DNA of 64,000 nucleotides from NCBI RefSeq assembly GCF_041435355.1, contig NZ_CP108442.1, positions 2,542,001 to 2,606,000 of the forward strand, given 5' to 3'. Every line of letters begins with the position of its first letter. The first letter of the stretch is position 1. The notes beneath the pieces were generated by a model. That model worked only from the letters and a program-made list of their open reading frames with translations. It was not told where the DNA came from and made no database searches. This DNA is from Streptomyces sp. NBC_01276 (GTDB lineage Bacteria > Actinomycetota > Actinomycetes > Streptomycetales > Streptomycetaceae). Shown here one piece after another: positions 16,639 to 25,148 of the stretch. The position numbers and the translations under genes were made by a program.

Positions 16639-16721
16639 GGGTCCCACTCGGCCCGCGTGGGGGAGGGTTTGGGGGGTTCCCGTCAGTCTCATCGTCCTTC
16701 CGCGTCGGGCCGGGCTGTCAC

Positions 16722-16965
16722 GGAATGCCAAAGAATGCCGGGAAACCCCCAAAAGAACGGTCCACGGGGAGGAGAGGAGGGGCGGGTCTCTCAGAGATGC
16801 GCGACCCCTCTCCGGCCAGACCTCCAATCCGGCCCCGACCACACCCGGTCCAACGCCCGGGGCATCCAGACCGCACCAAAAGGCGACCAGATCGTCCAGC
16901 GAGCCTTCTGGGACGGCATGCGCGTCCGATCGCTACGCGCTTCGCATGTCCCGGCGGTCGTTTCG
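16722..16965 (+). repeat. Interspersed repeat, left copy (long inverted repeat with 17528-17780)
   Basis: This gene-free stretch before the 170-residue unknown gene aligns, with gaps, to the reverse complement of the stretch on the other side of that gene. Shared words in order include CGGAA-GCCAA, CCGGGAA, AAAGAACGGTC, ACGGGG, TCAGAGA-TGCG, GGCGACCAGA-CGTCC, CTTCGCAT and GATCGCTACGCGCT. It carries no convincing gene. The 335 bases from 16639 to 16973 are otherwise empty. Confidence 0.65.
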
Positions 16966-16973
16966 GGTTGGTC

Positions 16974-17486
16974 TCAGGAGGCGGTCGGCTCAAGGAGTCC
17001 GGTCAGGGCCTCCCAGGCGGAAAAGGCTTCGAAGAGCTGGAGGACCGGGCCTTCTTCCGAGGCCAGAACGGCATAGTGCTCGGCGATGAGGGACAGGTCG
17101 CCCCACGGCTCTTCCACGTGCGCACGGATCAGAAGCCGACCGGACGCGCAACGGATCCAGGGGATGAGGACGAGGTCCGTCAGCCGGGAATCGGACAGCG
17201 CCGGCAGGGGGTCCCCCTCCGTCAGTTCCAGGAGGGCGGGCGAGCCGTCACCGGGGCACGCCAGGAGGTGAGATGTGAGCGCTTCGCGCATTCCCCACAC
17301 CTCCGCCACCACGGAAATCTCGGCTCGGACGGTTTCGCTGACGGCCACCCGGTGCCGGAGGAGAGCACCGACCAGCCGATCGAGCCCCGCCTCCTGCTCA
17401 CCGATGTCCCAGCAGTCCCTGAGTTCATGGGCGTCGCGCTCCGGCAGGAGACGCGCAAAACGCTCCCATGCGTCAGCTTGATCCAT
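16974..17486 (-). CDS. Unknown protein carried between inverted repeats
   Basis: 170 residues, acidic (about 15 percent Asp plus Glu), mostly helical, no signal or membrane helix. It begins MDQADAWERFARLLPERDAHEL and contains CWDIGEQEAGLDRLVGALLRH and ISVVAEVWGMREALTSHLLACPGDG. I do not recognise a named family. The small acidic helical character and solitary position resemble immunity proteins of polymorphic-toxin loci, but no toxin gene is adjacent, so this is speculation. ATG start. The gene is the only coding sequence between the two inverted repeat copies and lies in a 1.4-kb non-core patch. Confidence 0.65.
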   Translation of the reverse strand: MDQADAWERFARLLPERDAHELRDCWDIGEQEAGLDRLVGALLRHRVAVSETVRAEISVVAEVWGMREALTSHLLACPGDGSPALLELTEGDPLPALSDSRLTDLVLIPWIRCASGRLLIRAHVEEPWGDLSLIAEHYAVLASEEGPVLQLFEAFSAWEALTGLLEPTAS

Positions 17487-17527
17487 CGGAAAAGACTAAC
17501 GGTCCCCGTATCGCCCTTCCGGCCCAA

Positions 17528-17780
17528 GACGGCCGAGAGACGCCGAGACGTCGGGAGCGCGTAGCGATCTGATGCGAAGGGGGAGGACGGCCGGACGCTC
17601 TGGTCGCCCTGGCGCGCGGTCCGGCCGCCCCCGGCTCTGCCGGGCATGGCGGCCGGCCCGCGTCCTGGGCCTGCCGGGCGGAGCCGCCTCGCACTTCTCT
17701 GACGGGGCCGCTCCTCGCTCACTTCCCCCGTGACCGTTCTTTCGGGTGGTTCCCGGTTGTCTGTTGGCGTTCCGGGACGG
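17528..17780 (-). repeat. Interspersed repeat, right copy
   Basis: Inverted relative to the copy at 16722-16965. The best-conserved parts are GCGTAGCGATC...ATGCGAAG near 17558-17579, GGACG...TCTGGTCGCC near 17593-17607, and GTGACCGTTCTTTCGGGTGG near 17730-17749. The region 17487-18060 has no supported gene; reading frames in it are shadows of the repeat. Confidence 0.65.
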
Positions 17781-17893
17781 GCCGGTCGGTCAAGGGTGGC
17801 CGAAGGCCATCGCGAAGCGACGCGACCGCAGGGAGCGCCCTTGAGGGACCGGCACGGCACGGAAGGACGCTGGACAACCGGGAACCACCCGAA
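17741..17893. repeat. 21-bp perfect inverted repeat closing a third copy
   Basis: TTCGGGTGGTTCCCGGTTGTC (17741-17761) in two halves TTCGGGTGGT and TCCCGGTTGTC recurs as its exact reverse complement at 17873-17893. The second arm belongs to another partial copy of the same repeat, oriented like the left copy. The 111 bases between contain several GC-rich short palindromes. Confidence 0.8.
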
Positions 17894-18060
17894 CCTCCTC
17901 CGATACCGGCCGGCTGAAATCCCGCATCCCCGGACCCCGACCCCGACCGCACCCCCCGACCCCGCCTCCGGACGGGTGACTCCCCGAGCCCCGCCGGACG
18001 GCGTCGGAGGCTGCGGGCCGGATGCGTGGCAGCATCGGGCGGTGTCGCGGAGGTGATTAC

Positions 18061-19194
18061 ATGACAAAACGACTGTTGCGGCTGGCCTGTCTGGCCGCCG
18101 TCCTCGTCGCTGCCGCCGGGCCACCGCCCGTCGCGCGGGCCGAGCCCGTCGGGGAGTTGCTGACCCGGCTGCAGGGGCTGTACCAGCGGGCCGAGGAAGC
18201 CAGCGAGGCGTACAACGCCACCGAGGCCGCCCTCAAGGCCGGTCAGGACGAGGAGCGCCGGCTCACCGCCGAGCTCGGGCGGGCGCGCACCGCGCTCGGT
18301 GCCGAGAAGGCCACCGCCGGGCGGCTGGCCCGGGAGCAGTACCAGGGCACCCTCGGGCTCTCCCCGTACCTGCGCATGCTGCTGTCCGGCGACCCCCAAC
18401 AGGCCGTGGACCAGCGCCGGATCGCCGCCCGCCAGGGTGCCCGGCAGGCCGGGGTCGTGGCGCGGCTGGAGCGCGGCGAGCAGCGGGCCGACGCCCTGGC
18501 GGCGGCGGCCCGCAAGGCCCTCGACACCCAGCAGGGCCTCACCGTCGAGCGCAAGAAGCAGCACGAGGAGGTGACGGGCCGGCTGAAGGACGTCGAGCGG
18601 CTGCTCGCGGCGCTGACCCCCGAGGAAGTGGCCGGGCTGGACCGGCGGGAGGCGGCCGTCACCGCCGGGGCGCAGCGGGAGCTGGTGGACTCCGGCCGGC
18701 TGCCCGCCCGTACGGGGACGCCCACCGCCGCCGGTGGCGCCGCCCTGCGGTACGCGACGGCGCAGATCGGCAAGCCGTACGTGTGGGGCGCCGAGGGGCC
18801 GGCCTCCTTCGACTGCTCGGGGCTGACCTCGAAGGCCTGGGAGCACGCGGGGCGTTCCATCCCCCGGACCAGCCAGGAGCAGTGGGCGCGGCTCCCCCGG
18901 GTGCCGCTGGACCGGCTGCGTCCGGGCGACCTGGTGGTCTACTTCCCGAAGGCGACCCACGTGGCCCTGTACATCGGGGACGGGAAGGTGATCCAGGCGC
19001 CCCGTCCGGGTGCCACCGTGAAGGTGTCCCCCATCGCCGCGAACCCGTTGCTGGGGGCGGTGCGGCCGGATCCCGAGGGGATCCCGCTGGCGGAGTTCAC
19101 CCCGCCGCCGCTGCCCGAGCGCGCGACGGCGGGGGACGACGCGGGCTATTCCGCCGAGGCGGGGGACAGCGCGGAGGACACCTCGGCCAGGTAG
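18061..19194 (+). CDS. NlpC/P60 family cell-wall hydrolase
   Basis: 377 residues. A secreted peptidoglycan endopeptidase. A signal peptide (residues 1-27, cleavage after ARA) precedes a coiled-coil region (about 30-210: LTRLQGLYQRAEEASEAYNATEAALKA..., rich in Arg, Glu and Ala) and a C-terminal NlpC/P60 domain starting AALRYATAQIGKPYVWGAEGP. Catalytic residues are Cys 252 (FDCSGL) and His 300 (THVALYIGDG). The tail after residue 355 is acidic. GGAGGTGATTAC lies immediately before the ATG, a near-perfect match to the anti-Shine-Dalgarno sequence, so strong translation is likely. The last 49 bases overlap the convergent flavoenzyme gene. Confidence 0.92.
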   Translation: MTKRLLRLACLAAVLVAAAGPPPVARAEPVGELLTRLQGLYQRAEEASEAYNATEAALKAGQDEERRLTAELGRARTALGAEKATAGRLAREQYQGTLGLSPYLRMLLSGDPQQAVDQRRIAARQGARQAGVVARLERGEQRADALAAAARKALDTQQGLTVERKKQHEEVTGRLKDVERLLAALTPEEVAGLDRREAAVTAGAQRELVDSGRLPARTGTPTAAGGAALRYATAQIGKPYVWGAEGPASFDCSGLTSKAWEHAGRSIPRTSQEQWARLPRVPLDRLRPGDLVVYFPKATHVALYIGDGKVIQAPRPGATVKVSPIAANPLLGAVRPDPEGIPLAEFTPPPLPERATAGDDAGYSAEAGDSAEDTSAR

Positions 19195-20405
19195 TCGGCC
19201 GTGTCCTCGGGGTCGAAGAAGTACGAGTCGAAGTCGGCCGGGTTGTCGAAGCCGTTGGCGAAACGGTCCGCCACCGGCTGGAGCCGGCCGGCCGCGCCGA
19301 TCAGGTCCAGCACGTGCTCCGGCGGGACGCCGAGCATGGCGTTGGTCCACTGGGTGACGGGCATGCCCGTGGTGAACCAGTACTTGTCGAAGGTGGCCTT
19401 CATCCAGGCCTCGTCGAACGGCTGGTCGCCGTGCATGAGGATGGAGGAGAGGTACGAGGCCGCGCATTTGGCGGCCGAGTTCGAGCCCTGCCCGGTGATC
19501 GGGTCGTTCGCCACGACCACGTCCGCCACGCCCAGCACCAGGCCGCCGCCCGGCAGCCGGCCGATGGGGTTGCGGACCACGGGGGCGTAGCGGCCCGCGA
19601 GGGTGCCGCCGGCGTCCGTCAGCTCCACCTTGGTGGCGCGGGCGTACTCCCAGGGCGTGAACTTCTCCATGAGCTCCAGCGTCAGCGCCAGGTGCTCCCC
19701 GGGGTCGTTGACGCCCCGGAACACGTCCAGCGGGCCGCCGGGGAGGCCTTCCCAGAAGAGGATGTCGGCCCGGCCGGAGGTGGTGAGGGTCGGCATGACG
19801 AACAGTTCGCCGACGCCGGGGACCAGGTTGCAGCGGACGGCTTCGGTCTCCGGGTGCTCGGGGCGCGGCCCGAGTCCGTGGACGTAGCTGACGGCGAGGG
19901 CGCGCTGGGGGGCGTCGTAGGGCGAGCGCGCCGCGTTCCGCTCGAACATGGAGACCAGTTCGCCCTTGCCGGCGGCGACCAGCACCAGGTCGTAGGTGCG
20001 GGAGAAGAAGTCCAGGTCGGCGACGGAGGCGCCGTGGATGACGAGCTGGCCGCCGCGCTGGGTGAAGGCGTCGAGCCAGCCGGCCATCTTCACGCGCTGG
20101 TCGACGGACTGGGCGTAGCCCTTGAGACGGCCGAGCCAGTCGATGGGGCGGGAGGTGTCGGGGGCGGCGACCGAGACGCCGACTCCCTCGATCCGGGGGG
20201 CCTGCCGCTCCCAGAAGTTCAGCTGGAGGTCGCGCTCGTGCTGGAGGGCCGAGTCGAACATGCACTGCGTGGACATGACGCGCCCGGTGCGGATCTCGTC
20301 CGCCGTCCGGTTGGACATGAGGGTGACCTCGTACCCCTTGGCCTGGAGGCCGAGGGCGAGCTGGAGACCGGACTGGCCGGCCCCCACGACAAGTATCCTG
20401 CGCAT
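19146..20405 (-). CDS. Styrene monooxygenase/indole monooxygenase-like flavoprotein
   Basis: 419 residues. It resembles StyA-type group E flavin monooxygenases, which use reduced FAD from a separate reductase to epoxidise alkenes. The N-terminal FAD Rossmann motif is ILVVGAGQSGLQLALGLQ; NRTADEIRTGRVMSTQCMFDSALQHERDL and GQGSNSAAKCAASY further identify the family. No flavin reductase is adjacent. It lies 31 bases downstream of the conservon GTPase on the same strand, at the position often taken by a cytochrome P450 in other conservons, so it is probably the output enzyme or co-transcribed partner of this conservon. The substrate is unknown. Confidence 0.85.
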   Translation of the reverse strand: MRRILVVGAGQSGLQLALGLQAKGYEVTLMSNRTADEIRTGRVMSTQCMFDSALQHERDLQLNFWERQAPRIEGVGVSVAAPDTSRPIDWLGRLKGYAQSVDQRVKMAGWLDAFTQRGGQLVIHGASVADLDFFSRTYDLVLVAAGKGELVSMFERNAARSPYDAPQRALAVSYVHGLGPRPEHPETEAVRCNLVPGVGELFVMPTLTTSGRADILFWEGLPGGPLDVFRGVNDPGEHLALTLELMEKFTPWEYARATKVELTDAGGTLAGRYAPVVRNPIGRLPGGGLVLGVADVVVANDPITGQGSNSAAKCAASYLSSILMHGDQPFDEAWMKATFDKYWFTTGMPVTQWTNAMLGVPPEHVLDLIGAAGRLQPVADRFANGFDNPADFDSYFFDPEDTADYLAEVSSALSPASAE

Positions 20406-20436
20406 CTCACGTTCTCAATCTGCCGGACGGGCCGGG

Positions 20437-21060
20437 CTATTCGGGGGTGGCGTCCAGCGCGTGGCCCACGAGGGTCAGCAGGGATTCGACGACCGACTTC
20501 CGGCGCCGCGCGTCCATGATCACGACGGGGACCTCCGGCGGGATGGTGAGAGCCTCCCGCACGTCCTCGGTGTCGTAGGCCTGTGAGCCCTCGAAGTGGT
20601 TGACGGCGACGGCGTACGGGAGCCCGCAGCTCTCGAAGTAGTCGAGCGCGGGGAAGCAGTCGCGGAGCCTGCGCGTGTCGGCGAGGACGAGTCCGCCGAT
20701 GGCTCCGCGGACCAGGTCGTCCCACATGAACCAGAACCGCTCCTGGCCCGGGGTTCCGTACACGTACAGCACGAGGTCGTCGTCGAGGGTGATGCGGCCG
20801 AAGTCCATCGCGACGGTCGTCGTGTGCTTGTCCGGGGTGCCGGTGAGGTCGTCGGTGGGTGCGGCGGCCTGGGTCATCACCGCCTCGGTACGCAGCGGAG
20901 TGATCTCGGAGACGGAGGACACGAAGGTGGTCTTGCCGACGCCGAACCCGCCCGCGACGAGCACCTTGACGGCGACAGGCGCGCGCGAACGGTCGTACTG
21001 CCAGGGCTGGGCGGGTTCGTCGTCCAGCAGGGCGGCGGGGTCAGAGACGGCGAAGACCAC
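20437..21060 (-). CDS. cvnD: Conservon CvnD: Ras-like small GTPase
   Basis: 207 residues. A small GTP-binding protein of the Streptomyces conservon family. Walker A is GGFGVGKTTF (about residues 36-45), and the switch II region reads YVYGTPGQERFWFMWDDL; AVNHFEGSQAYD holds a divergent NKxD equivalent (VNHF), as in other CvnD proteins. CvnD and CvnB are thought to form a membrane-associated switch complex with the CvnA kinase-like protein. Its start overlaps the 3' end of cvnC by 20 bases. The C-terminal residues are basic then acidic, with no CAAX-like motif. Confidence 0.93.
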   Translation of the reverse strand: MVFAVSDPAALLDDEPAQPWQYDRSRAPVAVKVLVAGGFGVGKTTFVSSVSEITPLRTEAVMTQAAAPTDDLTGTPDKHTTTVAMDFGRITLDDDLVLYVYGTPGQERFWFMWDDLVRGAIGGLVLADTRRLRDCFPALDYFESCGLPYAVAVNHFEGSQAYDTEDVREALTIPPEVPVVIMDARRRKSVVESLLTLVGHALDATPE

Positions 21061-21424
21061 TGAGCACCCTTTCCAGCAGTGCGCGTTCGGGCCGGCCGGT
21101 GCCGTGCCCGGTGCCGTAGACGCGGATCCGGCCCTGGTCGGCGAGGTCGCTGACGAGGACGCGGACGACGCCGAGGGGCAGCTTCAGGAGGGCGGAGATC
21201 TCGGCGATCGTGCGCATGCGGCGGCACACCTCGACGATGGCCCGCATCTCGGGCATGCGGTCGGGCGTCTTGGCCGGGCCGGTGTCGAGGGCGGCGACGA
21301 AGGTCTCCACCAGCAGGATCTGCGTGAAGCGGGTGCGGCCGCCCGTGAGGGAGTACGGGCGGACGCGGGCGGGGCGGCGGTCGGCGCCGCGTATCGGCAG
21401 CCGGTCGGAGGCCGTACTCCTCAC
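21041..21424 (-). CDS. cvnC: Conservon CvnC: DUF742 protein
   Basis: 127 residues. The DUF742 family contains a predicted winged helix-turn-helix: AIVEVCRRMRTIAEISALLKLPLGVVRVLVSDLADQGRIRVYGT (about residues 60-103). The YSLTGGRTRF motif near residue 25 is the usual conservon signature. It is the third gene of the operon; its GTG start overlaps the cvnB stop by four bases (GTGA). The protein probably binds CvnD or DNA, but its role is not settled. Confidence 0.93.
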   Translation of the reverse strand: MRSTASDRLPIRGADRRPARVRPYSLTGGRTRFTQILLVETFVAALDTGPAKTPDRMPEMRAIVEVCRRMRTIAEISALLKLPLGVVRVLVSDLADQGRIRVYGTGHGTGRPERALLERVLSGLRRL

Positions 21425-21900
21425 GGGGTCTTCTCCATCGACTGGCGCAGTTCACTGCGGACTTCGGGGGTCAGGACGTGGCCGGCCCGGCCGACGAACA
21501 GGGCCATGTGGTAGGCGACGACGCTCATGTCGCAGTCGGGCGTGGCGTGCACGCCGAGCAGGGAGCCGTCGCTGATGGCCATGACGAAGACGGAGCCGTT
21601 CTCCATCGCCACCATGGTCTGCTTGACGGCGCCGAACTCCATGAGGGCGGCGGCGCCGGTGGTGAGGCTGCCGAGTCCGGAGACGATGGTGGCGAGGTCG
21701 GCCGAGGCTCCGCGGGGGCCCTTGGGGCGCCCCTCCTGCGGGGTGTCCGAGGCCCCCGGTTCGGAGGAGAGCAGCAGGAGACCGTCCGAGGAGACGACGG
21801 CCACGGAGTTGACCCCGGGCACCTCCTCGACCAGGTCGGTCAGCAGCCACTGCAGGTTGCGGGCCTGGGTGCTCAGTCCGTACGTACTGGGCGCGGTCAT
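21421..21900 (-). CDS. cvnB: Conservon CvnB: Roadblock/LC7 domain protein
   Basis: 159 residues. The Roadblock/LC7 fold typical of GTPase-regulating proteins spans about residues 12-125: NLQWLLTDLVEEVPGVNSVAVVSSDGLLLLSS, then LTTGAAALMEFGAVKQTMVAMENGSVFVMAISDGSLLGVHATPDCDM. CvnB is expected to regulate nucleotide exchange or hydrolysis on CvnD. The linker SEPGASDTPQEGRPKGPRGAS is longer than in a minimal roadblock protein. The ATG overlaps the cvnA stop (ATGA) and the stop overlaps cvnC (GTGA). Confidence 0.93.
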   Translation of the reverse strand: MTAPSTYGLSTQARNLQWLLTDLVEEVPGVNSVAVVSSDGLLLLSSEPGASDTPQEGRPKGPRGASADLATIVSGLGSLTTGAAALMEFGAVKQTMVAMENGSVFVMAISDGSLLGVHATPDCDMSVVAYHMALFVGRAGHVLTPEVRSELRQSMEKTP

Positions 21901-24900
21901 GTGCGGGCCTCCTGTGCGGTGTCCCCCTGGTCGGTGTGTCCCTGCCCCTGTCCCCGGTCCTGCGCGAGCTCGGCGGCGGCCACGCGCCGCCCGTCCTGGG
22001 CGCCCTGGTAGAACCCGCCGAGGCGACGGCGCAGTTCTTCGGCGTCCACCCGGCGCGGCTCGGGGCGGGCCGCGGCGGGGCGTCCGGCGACGGGGCCGGG
22101 GACGGAACGCGGGGTGCGCTTGGGGAGGCCCTTGTCGGTGACGGCCTCCCGCTTGGGGAGGCCCTTGTCGGTGACGGCCTCCCGCTTGGGGAGGCCCTTG
22201 TCGGTGACGGCCCCGGAGACGGCTGCGGCGACGGGTCCGGGGGTGGTCCCGCTGCCGGCCTCGGGTGCGTGGCCCGGGTGGCTGCCCTGGCGCGGTACGA
22301 AGCCGTCCTCGGCGTCGGCGACGCGCCGGTGGGCGGTCGTCTCGGAGTCGGGTGAGGCCGCGGTGAAGAGCTGCTCGGCGGGCGGCAGCTGCGCGTCCTC
22401 GTAGCCGTGGGGCTGGGGGACGACGCGGGCCAGCAGTTCCTCGGCCGGGGTCTCCGGCTCGGCGGACGCCGGGGACGGGCCGGCCGGGGGCAGCTGGGCG
22501 TCCTCGAAGGCCTCGGCCAGCGGGACCACCCGGGCGGGGGCCTCCTGGTCCGGGGCCTCGGCGGACTCCGCGGCCTCGGCGGGCTCCGCCGGGGCCTGCG
22601 CGACGGGGTCCGCGGGCTCGGGCACCCGGGGCTCGGGCACCCGGGCGTCGGACATCGCGAGCTCGGACACCTGGGAGTCAGGCTCCGGGAACTCGGAAGC
22701 CGGGGACTCTTCTGCCCGGGCGTCGGACGCCGGGGCGTCGGCAGCCGGGGCGTCGGCCTCGAAGGCTTCGGCCAGGGTGACCACCCGGGCCGGAGCCTCC
22801 GGCTCCGCGGCCTCGGGCGCCGTCTCGGAGCCCGCGAGGAGCCCCTCCGACAGCGGGCCGTCCGAGAGGACGTCGTCCGGGAGCAGCTCGTCGGAGAGCA
22901 GGCCCTCGGAGACGGCGGCGTCCGGGGCGAGGCCGTCCGGGACCTCGTCCGGCAGGACGTCGGCCCCGGGCGGCTCCTCCGCGAGGAAGCCGTCCGCCGG
23001 CGCCTCCGCCTCCGCCGTCACGGCCTCCGGGCGGAGCCTCGGCGGCAGGGTGTTCTCGTTGGCCTCGGCGACCACCCCGGGCAGCTGGAACACCGGGGCG
23101 CCCGGCGAAGCCAGGGTGTGCACCGGGGAGGCCGGCGGACCGGCCGGGAGCAGGCTCGCGGGGATGACGACCAGCGCCTCCGTGCCGCCGTGCCGCGCGG
23201 CGCGCAGCTCGGCCTTCACGCCGTGGCGCGCCGCGAGCCGCCCGGCGACGTACAGGCCGAGGCCCAGGCCGTGCTCGGCCTCGGGCTCCTCGTCGTAGGC
23301 CTCGGGGGTGGACAGGCGCAGGTTCAGCGCGTCGAGCCGGTCGCCGGTGACGCCGATGCCCTCGTCGACGACGGTCACGACGACGTCGCCGGAGTCCTGG
23401 ACCAGGCCGGAGACCTTCACCTTGGCCTCGGGCGGCGAGAAGGTGGTGGCGTTCTCCAGGAGTTCGGCCAGGACGTGCGAGATGTCGTCGGCGGCGTGCC
23501 CGGCGACCTGCGTCGCGATCGGCAGGACGGCCAGGTCGACCCGCTCGTAGCGTTCGATCTCGCTGACGGCGGCCCGCATGACGTCGACCAGCGGCACCGG
23601 CAGGCTCTGCCCGTGGCCGTGTTCCTGTCCGGCGAGGACCAGCAGGTTCTCGTTGTGGCGGCGCATCACGGTCGCCAGGTGGTCCAGCTTGAAGAGGGTG
23701 GCGAGCCGGTCCGGGTCGCCCTCCTTGGACTCCAGCTCCTCGATGACCGCGAGTTGGCGCTCGACCAGGCCCAGGGTCCGCAGCGAGAGGGAGACCGAGG
23801 TCGTCGACATGACCCGGCGGTGTTCCTCCAGCCCGGCCCGCAGTTCCTTGAGTTCCGCCTCCAGCGCCTCGCGGCCCGAGGAGAGGGCTTCGTTGCGGCC
23901 GATGAGGCGGCGCCGGTCGGCGTCGAGGCCGGCGATCTTCGTGTGCAGGGCGACCGTCTGGTCCCGTACGGCGTTGAGGTGGCGCACGACCTCGGCGAAC
24001 TCGTCGTTGCGGCCGGTGAAGCGCACCGGCTCGACGGAGCCCTCCGGGGTGGCCAGCCGCTCCGCGCCGCGGCGCAGCACCGACAGCGGACGGGTCAGGG
24101 AGCGGGCGATCGCGGTGGAGAAGCCGATGACGAACAGGAAGAGCACGCCGAGGCCGGAGACCATCAGTTCGAGCCGGGTCACGTCGTCGTCGCGCAGGGT
24201 GGCGAGGGCGGTGGCCCGCTGGCCCGCGAGGGTGGACTCCACCGACCGCATCCGGTCGATCCGGGCGGTGAGCGCGGTGGCGACGGCGCCGGCGTCGACC
24301 TTGCGGTCGGCCGGGGTGAGGGTGGGCCGGTCGGTGAGCCGCTTGAGGTGGTCCTCGGCGGTCTTGACCTCGGGGCCGGTGACGGTGACCGCGAGGGTCT
24401 GCCGTACGTCGGGGCGCGCGGCGCGGTTGAAGTCGTCCAGCGCGGCCTGCTCCCGGACCCGGGACCGCTGGGCGGCGGCGGTGAGTTCGTCGGCGACGGC
24501 GGCGCCCGGGGGCTGTTCGGCCCGGGGGACGGCCAGCGCGGCGAGCAGCAGTCCGCGGGTGGCGGAGGCCTGGTCGACGGCCTGGCCCAGCGGGGCCATG
24601 GGCCGGGTGAAGGCCAGGGCGGCCTCCGCGCGGGGCGGGGTGAGTTCGGCGAGCCGGTCGCCGGGCGCGAGGAGTTCGGTGATGGCGCCCGCGTAGGCCT
24701 GCTGGGCGGCGAGGGCGGTGCCCTTGCCGTCGACGGCCTCGGTGCGGACGCCCCTGATCCGGCCGAGGGCGCGGGCGAGTTCCCCGTCGGCCTCGGGCCG
24801 GATCTCGGCGATCTGCCGGTCGGTGCGCGCCGTGCGCTCGTCGACGGGGGCCTTGGCGTTGCCGGGCCGTCCCTTCGCCGCGTACTCGACGACGGCGTCG

Positions 24901-25148
24901 CGCTCGTCGCCGAGGAGGTGGGCGAGGGTGAGGGTGTGCTGCGTCTGTTCCGCGAGGGTGACCAGGCGCTGTGAGTCGTTCAGTTCCCTCGTGGCGGAGA
25001 CGACGGCGGGGGTGCCGGCCGCGAGGACGGTGAGTCCGGCGACTGCCACCCCGATCACCAGCCTGCGGCGGACGCGGACGCGCCGTCCTGCGTTGGCGGG
25101 TCCGTCGGCGCTGGCGGTGCCGTTCTTCCGAGACCGCTTCTTCTGCAC
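21897..25148 (-). CDS. cvnA: Conservon CvnA: nitrate/nitrite-sensing-domain histidine kinase-like protein
   Basis: About 1083 residues. A cytoplasmic basic N-terminus, a membrane helix (LVIGVAVAGLTVLAAGTPAVV), a large extracytoplasmic nitrate/nitrite-sensing-type region (about residues 55-325), a second helix (LMVSGLGVLFLFVIGFSTAI), HAMP (LTRPLSVLRRGAERLA), coiled coil, and a HATPase domain (HVLAELLENATTFSP, VVDEGIGV, GLGLGLYV). A classic His phosphoacceptor box is not evident, as in other CvnA proteins. Residues from about 680 onward form a long Ala/Glu/Pro/Asp-rich low-complexity tail with tandem repeats. The GTG at 25148 is preferred to a TTG at 25160 because the AGGA site abuts the TTG. 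It leads the cvnABCD operon. Confidence 0.9.
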   Translation of the reverse strand: MQKKRSRKNGTASADGPANAGRRVRVRRRLVIGVAVAGLTVLAAGTPAVVSATRELNDSQRLVTLAEQTQHTLTLAHLLGDERDAVVEYAAKGRPGNAKAPVDERTARTDRQIAEIRPEADGELARALGRIRGVRTEAVDGKGTALAAQQAYAGAITELLAPGDRLAELTPPRAEAALAFTRPMAPLGQAVDQASATRGLLLAALAVPRAEQPPGAAVADELTAAAQRSRVREQAALDDFNRAARPDVRQTLAVTVTGPEVKTAEDHLKRLTDRPTLTPADRKVDAGAVATALTARIDRMRSVESTLAGQRATALATLRDDDVTRLELMVSGLGVLFLFVIGFSTAIARSLTRPLSVLRRGAERLATPEGSVEPVRFTGRNDEFAEVVRHLNAVRDQTVALHTKIAGLDADRRRLIGRNEALSSGREALEAELKELRAGLEEHRRVMSTTSVSLSLRTLGLVERQLAVIEELESKEGDPDRLATLFKLDHLATVMRRHNENLLVLAGQEHGHGQSLPVPLVDVMRAAVSEIERYERVDLAVLPIATQVAGHAADDISHVLAELLENATTFSPPEAKVKVSGLVQDSGDVVVTVVDEGIGVTGDRLDALNLRLSTPEAYDEEPEAEHGLGLGLYVAGRLAARHGVKAELRAARHGGTEALVVIPASLLPAGPPASPVHTLASPGAPVFQLPGVVAEANENTLPPRLRPEAVTAEAEAPADGFLAEEPPGADVLPDEVPDGLAPDAAVSEGLLSDELLPDDVLSDGPLSEGLLAGSETAPEAAEPEAPARVVTLAEAFEADAPAADAPASDARAEESPASEFPEPDSQVSELAMSDARVPEPRVPEPADPVAQAPAEPAEAAESAEAPDQEAPARVVPLAEAFEDAQLPPAGPSPASAEPETPAEELLARVVPQPHGYEDAQLPPAEQLFTAASPDSETTAHRRVADAEDGFVPRQGSHPGHAPEAGSGTTPGPVAAAVSGAVTDKGLPKREAVTDKGLPKREAVTDKGLPKRTPRSVPGPVAGRPAAARPEPRRVDAEELRRRLGGFYQGAQDGRRVAAAELAQDRGQGQGHTDQGDTAQEART
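22117..22215 (-). repeat. 33-bp in-frame tandem repeat, three copies, in cvnA
   Basis: Three head-to-tail units (22117-22149, 22150-22182, 22183-22215), the first two identical and the third differing only at its end. Each encodes the 11-residue peptide EAVTDKGLPKR (or its permutation) near the C-terminus of CvnA. Each unit adds basic residues to an otherwise acidic tail. Confidence 0.9.

Noticed and set aside
17730..18056. Plus-strand frame of about 108 codons before the NlpC/P60 gene
   Set aside because: It lies in repeat DNA, has no ribosome binding site, and its translation is Arg/Pro/Gly-rich without any domain.
16639..18060. Insertion sequence around the unknown 170-residue gene
   Set aside because: No transposase or resolvase motif was found in any frame; only inverted repeat copies remain, so it is reported as a repeat, not as an IS.
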